From NCBI GenBank assembly GCA_014192625.1, contig BJHM01000009.1:87347-135174 (forward strand): DNA of 47,828 nucleotides, given 5' to 3'. Shown in pieces: positions 1 through 8,243 of this stretch. Below the pieces are notes generated by a model. That model made no database searches and was not told where the DNA came from. It saw only the letters and a list, made by a program, of their open reading frames with translations. This DNA comes from Planctomycetota bacterium (GTDB lineage: Bacteria; Planctomycetota; UBA1135; UBA2386). How positions within the stretch are numbered: the first letter of the stretch is position 1; each line of letters opens with the position of its first letter. A program made the translations under genes and the position numbers.

Positions 1-30
1 CACGACCAACACCATTCGTGATTCGCGCCA

Positions 31-489
31 TCAGCCGCGTGCCACCAGCACCGGGCATGGTGCTGCCTTCAATATCTCGCCAGCGGTGCTACCGAGCAGC
101 GCCTTCATGATGCCCCGGCCGCCACTCGCACGCACCACGATCAAGTCGACTTTTTGTAGCATCGCTTCCTTGAGAATCTGCTCTTCAGGGTCCTCATTGA
201 AAGTGACATGCCCTTTCGCACGGACACCTGCCTTAGCCGCGCGATCCACCAGCTTCTGCAACTCCGCCGTCACTTCCTGCATGAGGTTATGCTCGAAGTC
301 ATGCGCGCTGGCTGCGGTGGCGCGGTGGCGACTCACCAGCGCCACGGTCGTCGGCGTGTCGATCACTGCGAGCAGCAACAACTCAGCGTGCAGTTGCAAT
401 GCCAAGCCAATGGCGTAGGCACAATCGGAGTCGCGCGCTTCCGCCATTTCCATCGGTGCCAAAATCCGGCGGACCACTGGCTCGGTCAT
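31..489 (-). CDS. Universal stress protein (UspA family)
   Basis: A small cytoplasmic UspA-fold protein of about 152 residues, the usual length for a single Usp domain. It opens with a beta-strand (RRILAPM) and ends with the family's nucleotide-loop region (ASGGRGIMKALLGSTA) followed by APCPVLVARG. The loop departs from the ATP-binding consensus G-x2-G-x9-G-S/T by about one residue, so ATP binding is uncertain. I chose the ATG at 489 because the family begins just before this strand; a GTG at 516 would add nine residues. A TATGCT hexamer sits 8 nt upstream of 489 and no Shine-Dalgarno is visible. The gene is divergent from the exporter operon. Family is clear; specific role unknown. Confidence 0.88.
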   Translation of the reverse strand: MTEPVVRRILAPMEMAEARDSDCAYAIGLALQLHAELLLLAVIDTPTTVALVSRHRATAASAHDFEHNLMQEVTAELQKLVDRAAKAGVRAKGHVTFNEDPEEQILKEAMLQKVDLIVVRASGGRGIMKALLGSTAGEILKAAPCPVLVARG

Positions 490-497
490 AGGAAGGG

Positions 498-503
498 AGC
501 ATA
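498..503 (-). promoter_or_regulatory. Putative -10 (TATGCT) for leaderless usp transcript
   Basis: TATGCT lies 8 nt before the ATG at 489, fits TANNNT, and no ribosome-binding site is present. It supports the shorter start. Inferred from a pattern shared with other genes here. Confidence 0.35.
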
Positions 504-586
504 CGCATTTCTCCACTCGTAGCGAAATGCTGTCTCGCCATCTGTGATCTATCTGTCCGACCGGCGACTCGGCGCCTTTGCATGGC

Positions 587-592
587 TATCTT
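587..592 (+). promoter_or_regulatory. Putative -10 (TATCTT) ahead of the exporter operon
   Basis: TATCTT is 6 nt before the GTG at 599, fits TANNNT, and no Shine-Dalgarno is visible. It favours the GTG start over the TTG at 578. Confidence 0.33.
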
Positions 593-598
593 GTTCGC

Positions 599-2044
599 GT
601 GGATCTGCAGAGCTTTCAAATCAATCGTGCGCCCGTCGCCAAATCGCCCCGCCGCCAACGCAGCAACCCTTGGCTGATGCGCCTCTCGCTGTTGGCTGGC
701 ATCAGCTTCGCTTTGTGGTTATTCGGCCCAGCCATCTCAGGGTTTGCCGATCGCATGCGCCTGCCATTGGTCAAAACGATGATCGTTTCTGCACCTCCGC
801 CAGCCGCCGCGGCAGCTGCGAGCGGCACCGCCGCCAACGGCTACGTAGTTGCGGCGCGGCGTGCGGCACTATCGAGCGATGTGCCGGGCCGGATCGTCGA
901 ACTGCTGGTCAAAGAAGGCTCGGTGGTAAAGCAGGGTGACGTTGTCGCGCGCCTCTACAGTGATGAGTTCGCAGCGGCACTCGCGCGCAGCATCGCAGAT
1001 TTGCGGGTTGCCGAAGCGAGCGTCGGCCGCGCCAAGGCAGGATTCGATGCCGCCAAGTCCGACGAACGACAGAGCCTTGATGGCGTCGAATCGAGCCGAG
1101 AACAATTGGTCGAGGCCACCGCGCAGAGCCAGTTCGCCAACGCCGAGTTGACGCGCAGTAGAGACCTTTCGCAGCTTGGCATTGGCTCGCCGCGCGAAAC
1201 GGAACGCAGCCAGAGTGAGGCCTCGGCCGCGCAGGCTCGCATGCGTTCGCTCGAAGCAGCACTGCGGCGCACGAACTCAGCCGCGATCAGCGCCCAACTT
1301 CGCGTGCAGGTCGCCGAGTCCGAAATTGCCGTGGCTTTCGCCCAGCAGCAGGCCGCGCAAGCAACCGTGCAACAAGCGCAGGCAACGCTCGACAAGACCA
1401 ACGTGAAGGCGCCGTTCGACGGCATCGTCGTGCTCAAGGATGCGGAGGTAGGCGAGGTCGTGTCCCCCAACGTGCAAGGCGGTAACAATGCGCGCGGCGC
1501 GGTCTGCACGATGGTCGATTTCAACTCGCTCGAAGTACAGGCCAACGTGCCGGAGACCGCGCTCAGCATGGTTGTCGAAGGCGGGCCATGCGCGGTGTTC
1601 CTCGATGCAGATCCGGATCGCATGCTGAAGGGCAAAGTGGATCGCATCTGGCCCACTGCCGATCGCCAGAAGGCGACTGTGGAAGTGCGCGTTCAGCTGC
1701 TGGATCGCAGTTCGGCCATTCGCCCCGAGATGGGCGTTCGCGTCGTGTTTCAGAAGGCCGCGGCTGTCACGCTGGACGCGCCGCAAAACGCGGCGCCGGA
1801 TGCGGCCACAACACAGGCAAAAGCAGTGCTCGTCATCCCCGAGTCCGCGCTCGTCGAGATTGGCGGCAAGACCGGCGCATTCGTTATCGAGCGCGATGCC
1901 GTCTGGTTCCAGGTCTTGAGCATTGGCGAACGTAAAGCGTCGCGCGCCGCCGTCCTTTCGGGCCTGCGCGTTGGCCAACGCATCGTGCTCGAACCACCAA
2001 CCACGTTGCGCGACTCGGATCGCGTGCAATTTAGTGACGGGTAG
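599..2044 (+). CDS. Membrane-fusion (HlyD/MacA-like) subunit of an ABC exporter
   Basis: Periplasmic adaptor that would couple the inner-membrane permeases encoded downstream to an outer-membrane exit or receptor. One N-terminal membrane anchor (around WLMRLSLLAGISFALWLFG) is followed by a first lipoyl half-motif (GRIVELLVKEGSVVKQGD). A long Ala/Gln/Ser-rich alpha-helical hairpin covers roughly residues 110-260, then the second lipoyl half (VKAPFDGIVVLKDAEVGEVV) and beta-barrel/membrane-proximal domains. About 481 residues from the GTG at 599; a TTG at 578 would add seven. The ATPase gene begins about 105 bp downstream on the same strand. The substrate cannot be read from sequence. MacAB or DevBCA-type exporters are the closest architectural parallels. 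Confidence 0.88.
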   Translation: MDLQSFQINRAPVAKSPRRQRSNPWLMRLSLLAGISFALWLFGPAISGFADRMRLPLVKTMIVSAPPPAAAAAASGTAANGYVVAARRAALSSDVPGRIVELLVKEGSVVKQGDVVARLYSDEFAAALARSIADLRVAEASVGRAKAGFDAAKSDERQSLDGVESSREQLVEATAQSQFANAELTRSRDLSQLGIGSPRETERSQSEASAAQARMRSLEAALRRTNSAAISAQLRVQVAESEIAVAFAQQQAAQATVQQAQATLDKTNVKAPFDGIVVLKDAEVGEVVSPNVQGGNNARGAVCTMVDFNSLEVQANVPETALSMVVEGGPCAVFLDADPDRMLKGKVDRIWPTADRQKATVEVRVQLLDRSSAIRPEMGVRVVFQKAAAVTLDAPQNAAPDAATTQAKAVLVIPESALVEIGGKTGAFVIERDAVWFQVLSIGERKASRAAVLSGLRVGQRIVLEPPTTLRDSDRVQFSDG

Positions 2045-2149
2045 TGGAGCTCGGAAACTTCTCCGCTCAGCACGCAAAGTAACAGCCTCTCGCGAAAAGC
2101 CTCGCTACCCTAAAAAAGCAAGTTTCTGCCCCCTCACAATCATCGCGCC

Positions 2150-2869
2150 ATGAATCAGCCTGCCGACATCGAGATCCGCCACGTCACCAAGTGCTATAGC
2201 CGCGGCGGTCAAACGCTGCGGGTTCTCGACGAACTCGACATGCAGATGGCTGGCGGCACGTTCTACGCACTGATGGGTCCATCGGGTTCCGGCAAGACCA
2301 CGCTGCTCAATCTGGTCGGCGGCCTCGACACTGCGGATCAGGGGGAAGTTGTCATCGCCGGTGAAAACATCGCGCAGTTATCCAGTGGGCAACTCGCGCG
2401 CTGGCGCGCCAACAACGTCGGCTTCGTGTTCCAGGGCTTCAACCTGCTGCCAGTACTTACTGCGCGCGAAAACGTCGAACTGCCGCTGCTGCTCGCACCA
2501 ATCAATCGGCGTCAGCGTCGTGCGCAAGCTGAGCGGGCACTCGAACTGGTGGGCCTGTCGGATCGCATGAATCACAAGCCGAGCGAACTCTCGGGCGGCC
2601 AGGAGCAGCGCGTTGCGATTGCCCGTGCAATTGCAACCGCTCCGTCCGTGATCCTCGCCGACGAACCCACCGGGGACCTCGACCGCGTTACGGCCGACCA
2701 GGTGCTCGAGCTCTTGCAACTGCTCAATCAACAGCTGAAGAAGACGATCCTGATGGTCACGCACGACCCGCGCGCGGCCAGTTTCGCGGACAAAATCGTC
2801 CACCTCGACAAGGGCAAGCTCGGCCGCATCGACGACAACCCGACAAGACCCGCAACGGCAGGGCGCTGA
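2150..2869 (+). CDS. ABC transporter ATPase (LolD/MacB type)
   Basis: Cytoplasmic ATPase of 239 residues powering the FtsX-type permeases downstream. All motifs are present: Walker A (GPSGSGKT), Q-loop ([10 protein letters not shown]), ABC signature ([14 protein letters not shown]), Walker B with catalytic Glu ([12 protein letters not shown]), and the switch His ([10 protein letters not shown]). The GDLD after Walker B and the FNLLP Q-loop are typical of the LolD/MacB/FtsE subfamily, which drives mechanical transmission rather than substrate translocation through the membrane domain. The next gene starts 3 nt after the stop, so co-expression is likely. Confidence 0.95.
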   Translation: MNQPADIEIRHVTKCYSRGGQTLRVLDELDMQMAGGTFYALMGPSGSGKTTLLNLVGGLDTADQGEVVIAGENIAQLSSGQLARWRANNVGFVFQGFNLLPVLTARENVELPLLLAPINRRQRRAQAERALELVGLSDRMNHKPSELSGGQEQRVAIARAIATAPSVILADEPTGDLDRVTADQVLELLQLLNQQLKKTILMVTHDPRAASFADKIVHLDKGKLGRIDDNPTRPATAGR

Positions 2870-2872
2870 GCG

Positions 2873-4042
2873 ATGCCAATCAAGCTGATGCTGCGCAACG
2901 TGCTCGCCCACCCATTGCGCGCCTTGCTCACGATCGGGTCCGTGATGGTCGCGGTATTTTTGATCACCCTGCTGCACGCTGCGGTCGCGGGACTCGATGC
3001 AACGCTGCAACAGGCTTCTGCCAATCGACTGCTGGTGCAGTCTGCGGTCAGCCTGTTCGTCGATCTGCCGTTGTCGTATCAGCAGAAGATCGCCGCCGTA
3101 AAAGGCGTCGAAGCGATCTGCAAATGGCAATGGTTTGGCGGCCGTTATGAGCAGGACAAGGGCGGCTTCTTCGCGCAGTTCGGCGTCGATCACGACACGT
3201 TCCTACTGAGTTACCCAGAGATCGAGATCGCCGAGGGATCTGCGGCAGGCTTCACAACGGAACGCACCGCCTGCATCGTTGGTTGCGACCTAGCGGCAAA
3301 GTACGGCTGGAAACTCGATCAGACCGTGCCGATCGCCGGCACGATTTTTCAGCGCACCGACGGCAAGCCATGGGAGTTCGTGATCCGCGCCATCTACCGG
3401 AGCAGCAAAACTTCGATCGACCAAAACACGATGTATTTCCACTACGACTACTTGCGAGAGTCCCTGGAGACCGGTGGTGCGCGCGGTCCGGAAGGCGTGG
3501 GCGTCTACATGCTGCGCGTCTTGCCATCTACCGACACGCTGCAACTTGCCAGCGCCGTCGACGCACTGTTTGAGAACGGCCCGCAGCGCGTACAGACGAC
3601 CACGGAGGCGGAGTTCAATCGCCAGTTTGTGTCGATGCTCGGCGACGTGCCTGGCTTGCTAAAGCTGATCGGCAGCGCGGTGCTGTTTGCGATCTTCTTC
3701 GCCGTGCTCAACACGATGATCATGGCCGGTCGCGAGCGCACACGAGACTCCGGCGTGCTCAAAGCCCTTGGCTTTGGCAACCTAGTAGTGGGCGGCATGC
3801 TGGTCTTTGAAGGACTACTCGTCTGCGGGCTTGGCGCGATCGCCGGTGCAGCAGTAGTAAAACTGCTTGAGGCCCCCTTTCAGGCGATCCTCAGTGCCCG
3901 CCTGCCAGGCTTTGCGTTTTCGACTCAATCGCTGTTGCTCGGTTGCGGCCTTGCCATGCTGATCGGACTTGTTTCCGGCATCGTGCCCGGCCTGCGTGTC
4001 GCGCGGCTCACCACCGTACAAGCCTTGCGCGAGGTCGACTAA
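2873..4042 (+). CDS. FtsX/MacB-type ABC permease, first copy
   Basis: Inner-membrane permease of 389 residues with the MacB/LolC plan. One N-terminal transmembrane helix (around LLTIGSVMVAVFLITLL) is followed by a periplasmic core domain of about 220 residues. Three C-terminal helices begin near LIGSAVLFAIFFAVLNTMIM, with the FtsX-family segment RERTRDSGVLKALGF after the first. It starts 3 nt after the ATPase stop and ends in a TAATG overlap with the second permease, so the two probably form a heterodimer. Substrate unknown (lipoprotein, glycolipid, peptide or drug are all possible). Confidence 0.92.
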   Translation: MPIKLMLRNVLAHPLRALLTIGSVMVAVFLITLLHAAVAGLDATLQQASANRLLVQSAVSLFVDLPLSYQQKIAAVKGVEAICKWQWFGGRYEQDKGGFFAQFGVDHDTFLLSYPEIEIAEGSAAGFTTERTACIVGCDLAAKYGWKLDQTVPIAGTIFQRTDGKPWEFVIRAIYRSSKTSIDQNTMYFHYDYLRESLETGGARGPEGVGVYMLRVLPSTDTLQLASAVDALFENGPQRVQTTTEAEFNRQFVSMLGDVPGLLKLIGSAVLFAIFFAVLNTMIMAGRERTRDSGVLKALGFGNLVVGGMLVFEGLLVCGLGAIAGAAVVKLLEAPFQAILSARLPGFAFSTQSLLLGCGLAMLIGLVSGIVPGLRVARLTTVQALREVD

Positions 4043-5208
4043 TGGCCCTCGTCCCGTTTCGCTACAACCTGCGCAGCCTATGGGTGCGCCGCTCCTCCAC
4101 CCTGCTCACCATGTGCGCCATCGGCGCCACGGTCGCGGTGCTTGCCGGCATGTTGTCGCTGCAACAAGGCTTCGCCACCATGTTCGCGGAGAGCGGCCGC
4201 GATGACCTTGCGATCTTCCTGCGCAATGGTGCCACCTCGGAAGGCGAGAGCGGCATGACGCGCGAGCAAACCGAACTGATCAAGAAGGAGACCAGGGAGA
4301 TCTCTTTGGCTGCAGATGGAAAACCGCTCGCCGCAGCCGAGATGTATCTGGCGGTGCGGCGTCGCAAGGTCACGGGTGGCGAGACCAACGTGGCGATGCG
4401 CGGCGTGGAACCGATGACCTTCCAAGTGCACGGGGACGCGCTGCAAATCAATGCCGGGCGCATTCCGATTCCGGGTAGCGACGAGTTGATCATCGGCCAA
4501 GACCTCGTCGAACGCATCGCGGACTGCAAGATCGGCGACACGCTGGTGATCAATGTGACGCCGTTCAAGATCGTCGGCACGTTTCGCGGCAAAGGCGGCT
4601 ACCAGTCGGAGATCTGGGGCGACCTCGACCGACTCGGCGAGGCTCTACAGCGGCCGGTGCGGAGCCGCGTGATCGCGAAGATCGCGCCAAACACCGACCT
4701 CGCAGCAATCGAGGCACGCTACTCCGAGGACAAGCGCGTGCAGCCGAAGGTGCAGACCGAGCGCAGTTACCTGCAGAGCCAGACGCAAGTGTTGTCGATC
4801 ACCTTCACGGTGCTCGGCATTTTTCTGTCGGCGATCATGGGCCTCGCCGCCGTGTTTACCGGCACCAACGCAATGCTGTCTTTGGTCTCCTCGCGCACGC
4901 ACGAGATCGGCATTCTGCTGTCGCTCGGCTTCCGCCCATTCGCAGTGTTTCTCGCATTCCAAATGGAAGCACTGCTGCTCGGCACACTCGGCGGCATCCT
5001 CGGCTGCTTGATGGTGCTGCCATTCCAAGGGGCCCAGACGGGCACGATGAACCAGACGTTTTCCGAGGTCGTGTTCGCCTTCCGCACCACGCCTTCGGTG
5101 ATGCTGATCGCGATCCTGTTTGCGAGCCTGCTCGGACTGTTTGGCGGGGCGCTGCCGGCCGTGCGCGCCGCCCGCCTGCGACCGACAGAGGCATTGCGGC
5201 GCGGCTAA
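4042..5208 (+). CDS. FtsX/MacB-type ABC permease, second copy
   Basis: Second permease half of 388 residues. The start ATG shares its A with the TAA stop of the first permease (TAATG at 4040-4044), which fixes the start and implies translational coupling. The topology is the same: N-terminal helix (SSTLLTMCAIGATVAVLAGM), periplasmic domain, and three C-terminal helices with SSRTHEIGILLSLGFRP as the cytoplasmic coupling segment. It ends with the usual AARLRPTEALRRG tail. The last codons lie in a 36-bp sequence repeated 73 bp downstream. It is the last gene of the operon. Confidence 0.92.
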   Translation: MALVPFRYNLRSLWVRRSSTLLTMCAIGATVAVLAGMLSLQQGFATMFAESGRDDLAIFLRNGATSEGESGMTREQTELIKKETREISLAADGKPLAAAEMYLAVRRRKVTGGETNVAMRGVEPMTFQVHGDALQINAGRIPIPGSDELIIGQDLVERIADCKIGDTLVINVTPFKIVGTFRGKGGYQSEIWGDLDRLGEALQRPVRSRVIAKIAPNTDLAAIEARYSEDKRVQPKVQTERSYLQSQTQVLSITFTVLGIFLSAIMGLAAVFTGTNAMLSLVSSRTHEIGILLSLGFRPFAVFLAFQMEALLLGTLGGILGCLMVLPFQGAQTGTMNQTFSEVVFAFRTTPSVMLIAILFASLLGLFGGALPAVRAARLRPTEALRRG

Positions 5209-5301
5209 ACTTTTGCCCGCGTGACTGCCTGACGCAGGTGGTGCGTCTGCTGCTGGTGCTACCGAATTGCGGCGCGGCTAAACTTTTGCCCGCGTGACTG
5301 C
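5193..5301. repeat. 36-bp direct repeat spanning the 3' end of the second permease gene
   Basis: The same 36 bases occur at 5193-5228, including the last codons and TAA of the permease gene, and at 5266-5301 in the spacer, 73 bp apart. By eye the copies are identical, which suggests a recent local duplication of the gene end. Confidence 0.9.
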
Positions 5302-5350
5302 GCCCGCATGACCGACGACAGCCCACCTCGACAGCGAACGGGGCATTGCG

Positions 5351-5824
5351 TTACTCGCCGCGAAGTTCGCGGCGCACATCCTTCTTCCGCAGATGCTCAC
5401 GCTTGTCATGCAGCTTGCGGCCACGACAGACGGCGATCGTGACCTTGGCAAAGCCACGCGCGCCGAAGTAGACCTGCAGCGGCACCAGTGCGAGCCCCTT
5501 CACCTGCGACTTTTGGTGCATCTTGCGGATTTCACGCATGTGCAGCAGGCACTTGCGCCGGCGTTTGGGCTCATGGTTCTGAAGGTTGCCGTGCGTGTAT
5601 TCGGGGATGTTTGCGCCGAGCAAAAACAATTCCCCGCCGTCGATGCGCGCATAGCTTTCCTCAAGCGTCATCTTGCCCTGGCGCAGCACCTTGACTTCGG
5701 TGCCACGCAGGACGAGGCCGGCCTCATAGGTCTCCAGCACTTCGTATTCGAATCTCGCCTTGCGGTTCTGCGCGACCAGCTTGTCGGTCTTCTTGTCGTC
5801 TTTCTGCGGGCCCGCCTTAGCCAT
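5351..5824 (-). CDS. smpB: SsrA-binding protein SmpB
   Basis: Partner of tmRNA in trans-translation, which rescues stalled ribosomes and tags incomplete proteins. The 157 residues match the normal family size. Core motifs are in order: NRKARFEYEVLETYEAGLVL, GTEVKVLRQGKMTLEESYARI, NIPEYTHGN, RKCLLHMREI and KGLALVPLQVYF. The basic tail (GRKLHDKREHLRKKDVRREL) is the part that enters the mRNA channel. I start at the ATG at 5824, which gives MAKAG and a basic leader; upstream in-frame sequence overlaps the tRNA-Leu gene antisense. TACCCT lies 9 nt before the start. No tmRNA gene was found in this window. Confidence 0.97.
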   Translation of the reverse strand: MAKAGPQKDDKKTDKLVAQNRKARFEYEVLETYEAGLVLRGTEVKVLRQGKMTLEESYARIDGGELFLLGANIPEYTHGNLQNHEPKRRRKCLLHMREIRKMHQKSQVKGLALVPLQVYFGARGFAKVTIAVCRGRKLHDKREHLRKKDVRRELRGE

Positions 5825-5833
5825 CGTCGAGTC

Positions 5834-5839
5834 AGGGTA
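5834..5839 (-). promoter_or_regulatory. Putative -10 (TACCCT) for smpB
   Basis: TACCCT ends 9 nt before the smpB ATG, and no purine-rich ribosome-binding site is seen. Part of the TANNNT series. Confidence 0.3.
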
Positions 5840-5915
5840 GGCGCACCACGCGCTCTGGGGAAGGAGACGCTTGCATTGCCCGAGAGTCTGGCTAGTTTTC
5901 GCGGCCCGATCCCGC

Positions 5916-6004
5916 GCCCAGGTGGCGAAATTGGCAGACGCACTAGGTTCAGGTCCTAGCGGGCTTAACCGCTCGTGGAGGTTCAAGTCCTCTCCTGGGC
6001 ACCA
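5916..6004 (+). tRNA. tRNA-Leu (anticodon CAG)
   Basis: A class II tRNA folds completely. The acceptor stem is GCCCAGG with CCTGGGC, then discriminator A and an encoded CCA (6002-6004). The anticodon stem CTAGG/CCTAG encloses loop TTCAGGT, placing anticodon CAG at 5950-5952 (reads CUG). A long variable arm (CGGGCTTAACCGCTCG) and T arm GGAGG-TTCAAGT-CCTCT follow. The long variable arm and anticodon both specify leucine. An intrinsic terminator follows 10 nt later. Confidence 0.97.
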
Positions 6005-6014
6005 CAGATCGGAC

Positions 6015-6060
6015 ACGCCGCGCCGCACGGTCCTGTGCAGGCGCGGCGTATTCTTTTCTT
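6015..6060 (+). terminator. Rho-independent terminator after tRNA-Leu
   Basis: ACGCCGCGCCGCAC (6015-6028) pairs with GTGC-A-GGCGCGGCGT (6035-6049) around a 6-nt loop, giving a 14-bp GC-rich stem with one bulged A, followed by the T-rich run ATTCTTTTCTT. It ends the tRNA-Leu transcript. Confidence 0.85.
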
Positions 6061-6197
6061 GCGACCGCGGCTCGCAGCTCTGCGTTTTTTGCAAGGTGCA
6101 TCTCTAAGCTGCCGCCCCGCGTAACAAGCATGGAATGGCAAATCTGCGTGGCCAGCTTTCAGTGCCAGTTTGAGTGGCGAGTATTGAGCATCACGAA

Positions 6198-6225
6198 ATG
6201 AGCGGCATTACATGAGCGGCACTGA
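6198..6225 (+). repeat. 14-bp tandem duplication at the dusB start, creating a mini-ORF
   Basis: ATGAGCGGCATTAC is followed directly by ATGAGCGGCACTGA. The first copy makes a five-codon frame (ATG AGC GGC ATT ACA TGA) whose stop overlaps the dusB start as ATGA. This could be an accident of duplication or a coupling leader. Confidence 0.6.
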
Positions 6226-7459
6226 TCCAATCGGCCCCATCGAGGACCGCCCAAACCCAGTGCGCCAGATCTCGGACGGCCCCCTGCGCAGCGAATTGAA
6301 TCGCGATATTCCAGTGGCGCGGCCATTTGAGTTCGCGCCGCTCCGCATCGGGCCACTGACGATTGATCCACCGGTTGTGTTGGCGCCGATGGCCGGCGTA
6401 ACCAACGCCCCGTTCCGTTCGCTCTGCCGCCGATTCTCCAAGAGCCGCTGCCTATACGTGAGCGAGATGATCACCGCGCGCGCCTTCATCGAAGGCCACT
6501 CGCGCACGCTCAAACTTGCCTCATTCGGCGCGGACGAACAGGACAAAAAGAGCATCCAGCTTTACGGCACGCATCCCGAAACGCTGGCACAAGCCACCAA
6601 GATCCTGGTGGAAGACTGGGGCGTGCACCACATCGACATGAACTTCGGCTGCCCGGTGCGCAAGGTCACCGCAAGCGGCGGCGGGGCAGCGATTCCAGTG
6701 CGCCCCAAACTGCTCGCATCCATCGTGCGTGCTGTAGTGAAAAGTGCCGGCGCTGTGCCGGTGACGATCAAGTTTCGCAAGGGCATCGACGACTCGCTGC
6801 TGACCTACCTCGATGCCGGCCGCATTGGCGAACAGGAAGGCGCACGCGCCGTCGCGCTGCACGCCCGCACCGCCGCCCAGTTGTATTCGGGCACCGCCGA
6901 CTGGGCAGCGATCGCAACGCTGAAGCAGCACGTGAAGTCGATCCCCGTGCTCGGCAACGGCGACATCTTCGAGTGCTGGGATGCCCTTCGGATGCTGCGC
7001 GAGACGGGCTGCGATGGCGTGGTCGTCGGCCGCGGCTGCCTAGGCAGGCCTTGGCTGTTTGGCGAACTGGTGGCGGTGCTCACCGGCGAAGCGCCGCCGC
7101 CGCCGCCCAACCTCGGCATCGTGCTCGACACCTTGCGCGAGCACGCGAGCTTGCTCGCTGAGTTCTTCGGCGAACCGCTCGGCATGCAGCAACTCCGCAA
7201 GTTTACTGGCTGGTATCTGAAGGGCTTTCCGGGCTGCAAACGACAATTGCCAGCACTGCATCTCGTGAAGACACTGGCCGACCTCGACTTGTTGCTGACA
7301 GACCTGCCGCGCGACTTGCCATATCCCGAAATCGCCTTGCGCGCCCGCCGCTGCAAGGATGGTCGCGCCCAAGAAAAGGTCGCACTGCCGGCTGGCTTCC
7401 TTGATTGCCGCTTTGACGAACTGCAGATCCAAGATCCAATCGAGATGGACGGCGGCTAA
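6212..7459 (+). CDS. dusB: tRNA-dihydrouridine synthase (DusB-like)
   Basis: FMN enzyme that reduces uridines in the D-loop of tRNA. It is 415 residues, with a non-conserved extension of about 50 residues before the TIM barrel, which starts at PPVVLAPMAGVTNAPFRSL. The catalytic cysteine is Cys147 in DMNFGCPVRKVTASGGGAA. Later barrel motifs are VTIKFRKGIDD, VALHARTAAQLYSG, IPVLGNGDI and DGVVVGRGCLGRPW. The C-terminal helical tRNA-binding domain contains MQQLRKFTGWYLKGFPG. It lies just downstream of tRNA-Leu, though the intervening terminator implies separate transcription. The ATG at 6212 is used; an in-frame later start cannot be excluded. Confidence 0.93.
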   Translation: MSGTDPIGPIEDRPNPVRQISDGPLRSELNRDIPVARPFEFAPLRIGPLTIDPPVVLAPMAGVTNAPFRSLCRRFSKSRCLYVSEMITARAFIEGHSRTLKLASFGADEQDKKSIQLYGTHPETLAQATKILVEDWGVHHIDMNFGCPVRKVTASGGGAAIPVRPKLLASIVRAVVKSAGAVPVTIKFRKGIDDSLLTYLDAGRIGEQEGARAVALHARTAAQLYSGTADWAAIATLKQHVKSIPVLGNGDIFECWDALRMLRETGCDGVVVGRGCLGRPWLFGELVAVLTGEAPPPPPNLGIVLDTLREHASLLAEFFGEPLGMQQLRKFTGWYLKGFPGCKRQLPALHLVKTLADLDLLLTDLPRDLPYPEIALRARRCKDGRAQEKVALPAGFLDCRFDELQIQDPIEMDGG

Positions 7460-7767
7460 CGCGGCTGTTTTTTGTAACCAATTATTTTGCAATTGGTTAT
7501 GGCTCTGGCGTTGGCGCCTACTCGATCCCGTAGCAAGCTTCCCGACAGGATTCCTCTGCGGTATCGGCCGGATCTGCGCCAAAGGCTGTCGATCCGTGTG
7601 ATCCGCTGCGCCCAATGAAAAAAAGCGCTGAACTTCGCTGCAGATCGCTGCCAACCGCGGCCAGCCGCTGCTGCACCGGCAACGCACAGCGCGGCAATCG
7701 CCAGCAGCAGCGCACCGCTGCTGTTGTCATCAAGGTAGTGCGAGCGACGCTTTCGGTGCTTTAATCA
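7460..7767. other. Intergenic spacer with an AT-rich palindrome
   Basis: No convincing gene. Short frames here lack family features or ribosome-binding signals. The only structure is the palindrome at 7475-7499. Confidence 0.6.
7475..7499. other. AT-rich inverted repeat (9-bp arms)
   Basis: TAACCAATT and AATTGGTTA flank a 7-nt spacer, 15 bp after the dusB stop. A T-run precedes it on the plus strand instead of following it, so it is not a standard terminator in either direction. It could be a protein-binding site or an mRNA 3' hairpin. AT-rich against the local composition. Confidence 0.6.
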
Positions 7768-8232
7768 CTAGGCCGAAGCGGCGATCACGGCGAAAAACCA
7801 ACCCGCCACAGACTCGTCCCATTGCCCGACCTCACGCAAGATCGTAACCGCGTCGAAGAGGCCTGCCGCGAAAGCGCGCTGCAGCGCCTCTAGGACCTCA
7901 GGTTGTCCAACGCGAACGCTTACGCTGCGTCGCTGCAGATTCTGGATCTGCAACACTGCGGCCTTGGGATCGGTTGGCGCAGCTTGGATGCCAATCGCAG
8001 GCACGTGTGCGGCACCGAGACAGAGTGCGCGGGTCCGCGCCATCACCCGTTCGCGCAGCAATGGAAATGCGACGTGAGATCCATCGGTGAGTTGCACTTC
8101 ATCCACGGGCTTTAGCGCGCCGCCAGCGTCACGCTGCGGTGCCTCAGGGTGGCGTTCTGGCGCAGGATGGCGCGGCGAATCGAACCGTTGGCTCGACTGC
8201 TGCACTCCCCCTACGGAATTGCTATCAACCAT
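7768..8232 (-). CDS. Hypothetical protein with a good Shine-Dalgarno
   Basis: A 154-residue protein I do not recognise. The first 40 residues are polar and probably disordered (many Gln, Pro, Ser, Arg). The rest looks like a compact alpha/beta domain: DEVQLTDGSHVAFPLLRE, then repeated hydrophobic helices ending in WFFAVIAASA. No signal peptide or transmembrane helix. AGGAG lies 6 nt before the ATG, one of very few strong Shine-Dalgarno sequences in the window, which argues that the gene is real. It stands alone between dusB and the divergent kelch gene. Confidence 0.6.
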   Translation of the reverse strand: MVDSNSVGGVQQSSQRFDSPRHPAPERHPEAPQRDAGGALKPVDEVQLTDGSHVAFPLLRERVMARTRALCLGAAHVPAIGIQAAPTDPKAAVLQIQNLQRRSVSVRVGQPEVLEALQRAFAAGLFDAVTILREVGQWDESVAGWFFAVIAASA

Positions 8233-8238
8233 GATGAA

Positions 8239-8243
8239 CTCCT
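8239..8243 (-). promoter_or_regulatory. Shine-Dalgarno AGGAG of the 154-residue gene
   Basis: AGGAG with a 6-nt spacer to the ATG at 8232. It fixes this start and is notable because most starts in the window lack such a site. Confidence 0.7.

Noticed and set aside
7518-7733. A 71-residue minus-strand frame in the dusB spacer
   Set aside because: Cys- and Arg-rich without domain features, and no start signal.
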